Assembly: GCA_016617855.1 (NCBI GenBank)
Contig: JAECUM010001715.1
Span: 1 to 64,000 of the forward strand
Direction: 5' to 3'
From: Megalonaias nervosa
Lineage: Eukaryota > Mollusca > Bivalvia > Unionida > Unionidae
Length of the DNA: 64,000 nucleotides
The notes under the pieces were generated by a model. That model saw only the letters and a program-made list of their open reading frames with translations. It was not told where the DNA came from and did no database searches. The stretch's first letter is position 1; every line of letters begins with the position of its first letter. Made by a program: the position numbers and the translations under genes. Positions 59,244 through 64,000 of this stretch are shown piece by piece.

Positions 59244-59334
<91 letters not shown>
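59244..59334. repeat. CT then CA microsatellite
   Basis: A CT run (59244-59310) switches to a CA run (59311-59334). A similar, shorter CT tract is at 59199-59220. Confidence 0.97.
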
Positions 59335-59462
59335 TCCTTTGGTAGGTTTGACTTAACTTTTACCATCATTCATAAGTCCAGAGATATCATGGGATGACAC
59401 AAATGAAAATCCTCTACGTTCGTCATTTCATAGATATTAGCCCGTATCTTGCTACGATGGTC

Positions 59463-59466
<4 letters not shown>

Positions 59467-59526
<60 letters not shown>
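59467..59526. repeat. GA microsatellite
   Basis: About 30 GA repeats, complementary to the CT tract 156 bases upstream. Confidence 0.97.
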
Positions 59527-59527
<1 letters not shown>

Positions 59528-60063
59528 CTTTGGACATTTTCATATTTAACTAATAATAATCGATTGTTAGAAAATTATGGTATGTTTAAGAAACAACGAC
59601 AAAACATAACATTAAATACATCACAGTATGTGTACCACGTAACCGAGGAATTTATAATGGCGACCTGGTTTGCAACTTTGTATCATTGACAAACACTGTA
59701 GATAAATCCCAAGGAAAGTGCACACGTATTGTTACGACGAACCATATTCTTGTAGGTTACTTGGTGTAATTTCTATTTCAAGGTTTCAATTCAGCCCAAA
59801 TTCATTTTCTCTCTCACTCCACATTTCTGCATAGTTTGTCCGTTATGAATGAGAGTGGAGAGGGAAAAAAATCAGAAAGGATTGTGATGAAAATGTGTAC
59901 CATATTAAATTCATTTAGAAAACGAGGATTATTAATACTTTGTATCGTTATTTTCATACGTCACTAATGATTAATATGTGGAAATTCATCATTGATCTAG
60001 AATCAACTGCAGACGGTCGCTAGAATGTTTATATATGCGTATTATTGCGCCATGTGCGGATCA
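59527..60063. other. Unclassified sequence
   Basis: No recognised feature in either strand. Confidence 0.5.
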
Positions 60064-60100
60064 CAATTTGATATACCAATAGTATTGGTATATCAAATTG
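60064..60100. repeat. Perfect 17-base-arm palindrome
   Basis: CAATTTGATATACCAAT, a three-base loop AGT, then the exact complement. The arms share GATATACCA with the hairpin element at 58587. A TA/TG microsatellite begins about 47 bases on. Confidence 0.9.
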
Positions 60101-60142
60101 CTTTATACCAACACTTTAAATGCCATGTTATTTTAAATGTAT

Positions 60143-60246
<104 letters not shown>

Positions 60247-60812
60247 GCAATCAGTATGGCACATGAGATTTCCGGTGAGAATTAAAACCACACACATGGC
60301 AACACCCCGGTTCCGTGACTACACGTTCTTCGGGGTACTTGAGTACTTGATGAGTGGGAATCGGCCCACAGATTCGTCTTTGTATGTCCGAAGAGGAAAA
60401 GGAGGGAAAGGACATGGATGGGAGGCACAACGTCGACCGGAACGTTAACTGAAACGCCATAGGTGTACAAGAGTAAAATTCTGCCCATTGATGCTATAGG
60501 GCATTCCCTATTGCCATTCTGTATTATCCACAACTGCAATTTGCGTCAAGCAACATATAAGTTGTAGATTTTCCTTTATCATACTTTGAAATTTTGGTAC
60601 AAGTGCACATAATAGGCCGAATACACAGTAAATGTAAGGTCAAAATGACCAAATGGATTTTTATTCCGATCTTATGAGTTTTTGATGATAATTTTGAACG
60701 GTGACCAAAGGATCAAGGTAGACTTCTGGTGTTATCGAGATGGGTTTCCAAGCCAAAATGGAAACTCTATTTAAATGAGGCATTTGGTAAGTAAAGGCCA
60801 TTAAAGGGCTTT

Positions 60813-61104
60813 TCAGGACGGAGGAATGAAGGCTTTGCGGGCGATGTCTACCTCCCAACATTCCGCCGCGCTCCGAGTTTCTTCATACTGCTGTTTTGGA
60901 AATGTCTCAGACCCATGAATTTCCGTTAGATATTCAGCAGCTTTCACCAGGGTAGAGAGAGGGCGTTGTTCATAGGCATAACGGTAACAGTTTGAGAGGA
61001 TACGGACTCTATGTGCCATCTTTGTGGCCTGGGTTTTTGAGACTTTAGGTATCTCCAAACCAAGTATTTTACAGCACTTAGTGGTGTTGCTGGCCTTCTT
61101 GGAG
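60813..61104 (-). CDS. Unrecognised gene-like open frame (unit 2 of the minus-strand series)
   Basis: The minus-strand frame is open from about 61104 to a TGA near 60813, about 97 codons without an obvious ATG start, so it may be an internal or terminal exon. It reads DSKKASNTTKCCKILGLEIP, then KMAHRVRILSNCYRYAYEQR, then LVKAAEYLTEIHGSETFPKQ. Composition is balanced and protein-like, unlike neighbouring noncoding DNA. No domain is recognised. Upstream on the same strand, near 61150-61210, lies a short basic frame (HNKHKKRRLEMLKKEEDE) ending in stop. A TATA-like sequence is further upstream at 61682-61688. Confidence 0.4.
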
Positions 61105-61639
61105 TCCTAAATGGTGTCATGCAGTCCTATATCCATCAGTCTTTACTCATCTTCCTCTTTCTTCAACATCTCTAATCTTCTCTTCTTGTGCTTGTTATGT
61201 TTCCTGTTCATTTGGGACAGACTCAATATTGGAGGTGGCCCTCTTAATATTAACAAGGCTGATAATTGTTTGTCTCTCTGCATCAGATGTTATTTTCTTC
61301 CGTGGTGTTATCGGGGTGGGCGGAGTGCTTATAATCAATTCAACGATTTAAGGTCTGGTGGCAGGTTCATGTATAAGGACTGGTTCGACTGCTAAGGGTA
61401 CAGATTGGCAGCTGTCCGTAATCTGGCTTCTTTCCTCATCTACTTAAGCTTCTGGTTTGTCCGAGTGTTGTCCTGTGAACGTCAGCTCGCAAGCTCCAGC
61501 TACTAGCTAGAACTTTGCCCTGAGCCCTAATGGCCCGTAGTGCTGGAGTTGGTATAATGGCAGTGGCTGGCAGCCGAAATGGCACTTACCGAGTTTCTTT
61601 GCTCTGCATAACTCCGTCGCTGACGTGCTCGAATGGAAT

Positions 61640-62145
61640 GGAATGATGAATGAATCATGGTACAACTGACGAGTGCGTCGCTTTATATGCTTGAAGCACG
61701 AACATGAATGAAAACATCCCCTCACACAAAATACATATTACATACTATACCAAATCATCTAAAAGAAATAGTATCACGCTGACCTAAATTAAACTCTCTC
61801 AACTTTGTTTTACATACAAACACGATATTACAAGAAGCACACTATAATCCACATAAACACACATTCGATAAGGATTTTTGTTTAAGGTAAGACAAAGACA
61901 AACACATCAATACACCATACCTACCAAAAATACTATCACTCAAGCAAGTGAGTAAGTATTAATAGACACACTACTAAATCCTAAACATTCAAACACATGT
62001 TTTCGAGAAGGGAAAGGGACTTCTTGTTTAGGAAAAGGCATAGACAAACAAACATATACAAACGCAAACACTTTTTGGCAAAACGATGACTCTTATTTCT
62101 AGAGATCTGGTTGGATGTGAAAAGGGCAGTTTTTTCCCTCCAATT
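61640..62145 (-). repeat. Tandem-duplicated unit, copy at lower coordinate
   Basis: Related to 62575-63085 at a constant offset of about 930 bases: GCGTCGCTTTA (61675 and 62604), CCCTCACACAAA, CACACTACTA, and AGAGATCT...GAAAAGGGC (62101 and 63035). A minus-strand frame (62253-61981) reads EKTALFTSNQISRNKSHRFA then a hydrophobic tail (LYMFVCLCLFL), parallel to the copy at 63.0 kb. Confidence 0.75.
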
Positions 62146-62331
62146 TAGTTCCAGGCCGAGTATTACACATACAAAGACGACTCCAATCATTGTCACAGGA
62201 AATGGTGAAGATGGGGAGTGCTGAAGCGGGTTGAGGGGCCGTGATGAATACATCCCTCGTCCGCACGCGCTGTGTTTGCTGATACTGCTGAAGTGGCTGG
62301 GGTTCCCACTTTCGGTGCTACTGCTCCAAGT

Positions 62332-62600
62332 TCAAGTCCCAGTCCAGGGTCTGAGGTACCCTGAACGTTTGTGGTGGTTTCTCTGGTGGTGTCTCATCCC
62401 AGGCTTCACATGGTAAATTGGGCGTACCAGAAGGAGTAAGCCCTTTTCCTCTTTCTTCTTCTTAGGGCAGCTTTTTCTACCAAAGCTTCCAAAGACAGTT
62501 CGTCCAGAACATGCTCTAGATGCACCTGAAGATGCATAAAAGTTTCTACTCTGTTCAATTTCGGGTGTTGATCCATGAACGATGGGTAGCCAGACTAACG
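62332..62600 (-). CDS. Unrecognised serine/basic open frame (unit 3)
   Basis: A minus-strand frame of about 90-104 codons reads STPEIEQSRNFYASSGASRA, then GRTVFGSFGRKSCPKKKKEE, then a basic C-terminus (HHQRNHHKRSGYLRPWTGT). A TCTAAAG/GCGACGC start-like block precedes it at about 62604-62620. No domain is recognised; it may be a decayed gene. Confidence 0.3.
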
Positions 62601-63085
62601 AACGCGTCGCTTTAGATGTGAGAAGCGCAGACGTGAAGGATAACAACCCTCACACAAACTATATACTACTAACAGGATCCAAACATGGACAGGATATATT
62701 GCGCTCGAACTTTATTATATGCAAGTACACTATACTACAAGAAACAAGCACACAATACTCTTGCACACAAGCACACACTAGAGCAGGGAAAAGATGTTTT
62801 GTTGGGAACGAAAAAAAAACAAAGACAAAGACATACATATATACATATACATACAAAAACACTCACTATCACAGAAACTAGGGTAGGAAGTGTTTATAGG
62901 CACACTACTATATCCTTACATACAAACACACACTAAAGAGGGAAAGGATTTTGGATAGGGAAAAAAGACACACTCACATAAAAACACAAATACATACAAA
63001 AATTTGTTTGCCAACTGGACGAGTCTCTTTTTTCAGAGATCTTGGTATCCCTGAAAAGGGCTGTTTTCTTTTTGGCAATTCCTCC
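62575..63085 (-). repeat. Tandem-duplicated unit, copy at higher coordinate
   Basis: Partner of 61640-62145. The minus-strand frame 63121-62933 contains KKTALFRDTKISEKRDSSSW followed by a hydrophobic tail (YLCFYVSVSFF), aligned with EKTALFTSNQISRNKS in the other copy. Confidence 0.75.
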
Positions 63086-63170
63086 CTTAACGTCTGGGAG
63101 GACGACCCCGTCTCGTTGCAAGCTTTTCCACTAGATAAGGCCTACGTCTTCTGATGGAGAACTCCTTTGT

Positions 63171-63408
63171 GTCCACTCAACAATCTACAAAGCCTCTCTC
63201 TTGCTGCTGCTGTTTATGTTGTCTATACCTCTCCATCCACTTTTTTCTATCCTCCTTTATTTCTTAAGGGAAGACCTCTTCTATTAAGTATTGGGCCATA
63301 TTTTTACATCCTCACGTTCTCCAGTTCCTCTGACTCCCCGATCAGGTTCTGCCTGATTTGGTGCAAATAAACATGAGCCTCATTCAGTTTGTCAATCTTT
63401 TCAGACAT
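63171..63408 (-). CDS. Unrecognised short gene start (unit 4): ATG exon and basic coiled segment
   Basis: From ATG at 63408 the minus strand reads MSEKIDKLNEAHVYLHQIRQ then LIGESEELEN. At that point AAC|gtgagg offers a plausible donor; the frame otherwise stops at 34 codons. About 150 bases on, another frame reads IKEDRKKWMERYRQHKQQQQ (about 63190-63260). The layout (short MSEK/MTEK exon, then K/E/R/Q-rich exon) repeats unit 1 at 58295. Function unknown. Confidence 0.35.
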
Positions 63409-63621
63409 CTTTATTGGTTGACGAGTCAACGATGATTGGCCAGACTGACTGGACTTGACTTAGAGTCGTGTGCGCCCATCCGAGCAAGTACGACTAATTA
63501 ATGGCTGCTTTGCAGACTACATAGTTCTCGACGGGTGGTGTCAGATGAATGCGACCACCCGTCACTTTAATGTACACGGAGCTCACTACGTAGTTCGCCA
63601 ATAGATGGAAAAGGAGCCACA

Positions 63622-63656
63622 CAACTGACAGCACCACGGTACCAGACTATAAATAG
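63622..63656 (-). promoter_or_regulatory. TATA box and initiator-like pair
   Basis: The minus strand has ACTATTTATAGT (63656-63645) and, about 28 bases downstream, TCAGTTG (63628-63622), a good match to an arthropod/lophotrochozoan TATA plus TCAGT initiator arrangement. It precedes the MSEKIDKL start by about 215 bases. A related pair (TATAAAG at 61688 and TCAGTTG at 61669) heads unit 2. Confidence 0.4.
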
Positions 63657-63678
63657 TCCTCACGTCGTGGACGTTAGG

Positions 63679-63830
63679 ACGAGTGGGAATCGAAACACAT
63701 ACCTGTAGGTCAATTAGTTTGCTGTACGGCAACTTAAAGCCCAATTAACCTAATGAGCAATCCCAAATGCCAATTCTGTGTTAGCCACAATCGCACTTTG
63801 AGTCATATTGTTATAGTTTTAAAGTTTCCT
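63679..63830. repeat. Copy of the 60349-60560 segment
   Basis: GAYGAGTGGGAATCG (60349 and 63679) and GCCATTCTGTATTATCCACA against GCCAATTCTGTGTTAGCCAC (60513 and 63769) show the two segments are related. They mark unit boundaries of the minus-strand series. Confidence 0.6.
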
Positions 63831-64000
63831 ATGAAATTTAAAATTTATAAATTTTGTATACAGAGTGTACCTTTCATTTAAGAAATGCACCAATTGAAAC
63901 AAACTTGGTCAAAGTCACCAGTTAAATTTGTGAACCATGTTCGTTAAAGGTTAGAGCGTATTTTAGACCAGCGGCCAAATTAGTCATAATCGGATAGTCT
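63831..64000. other. Unclassified window end
   Basis: AT-rich sequence, no feature seen. Confidence 0.5.

Overview
This is a eukaryotic, AT-rich, intron- and repeat-laden window, most likely from a marine invertebrate. A mollusc or other lophotrochozoan is my inference; no single feature proves it. Two protein-coding genes are recognised with good support, converging on one another. Both were assembled by hand from short exons with matching splice phases. Almost everything else is intronic or intergenic DNA made of transposon relics, SINEs, minisatellites and microsatellites.

Gene 1 (+ strand, 2822-31206) is the C-terminal two thirds of AATF/Che-1, the nucleolar ribosome-biogenesis and transcription cofactor. 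Ten exons total 1,097 coding bases (364 residues) over 28 kb. The 5' exons, encoding the acidic N-terminus, lie upstream of the window. A polyadenylation signal follows at 31328. Its introns hold three long degenerate DIRS-like retrotransposon copies (1-2480, 7150-9260, 16640-18670), shorter pieces of the same family, two LINE fragments, several tRNA-derived SINEs, a 1.49 kb pogo-like non-autonomous DNA transposon (25669-27158) and six minisatellites or satellites. One of the minisatellites contains the splice acceptor of an AATF exon.

Gene 2 (- strand, 55971-41964) is a small five-exon PHD-finger gene of the PHF13/PHF23 family, encoding 176 residues. It has the conserved N-terminal helical motif and a complete C4HC3 PHD finger that would be expected to read H3K4me3. 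Its introns carry an antisense DIRS-like relic with a 373-bp TA-flanked element inserted in it, a 1.7-kb hAT-like element, and SINE copies. Two identical E-box octamers lie about 180-220 bp upstream of its start codon.

Between the genes (31.3-42 kb) I see no coding sequence. Beyond the PHF gene (57.5-63.9 kb) base composition changes. On the minus strand there is a head-to-tail series of diverged repeat units of roughly 0.8-1.4 kb. Each carries short lysine/glutamate-rich reading frames, and at least two have a TATA/initiator-like start. I do not recognise this family; it is the most novel part of the window. Long TA, CT, GA and TG microsatellites and two strong hairpins sit among these units.
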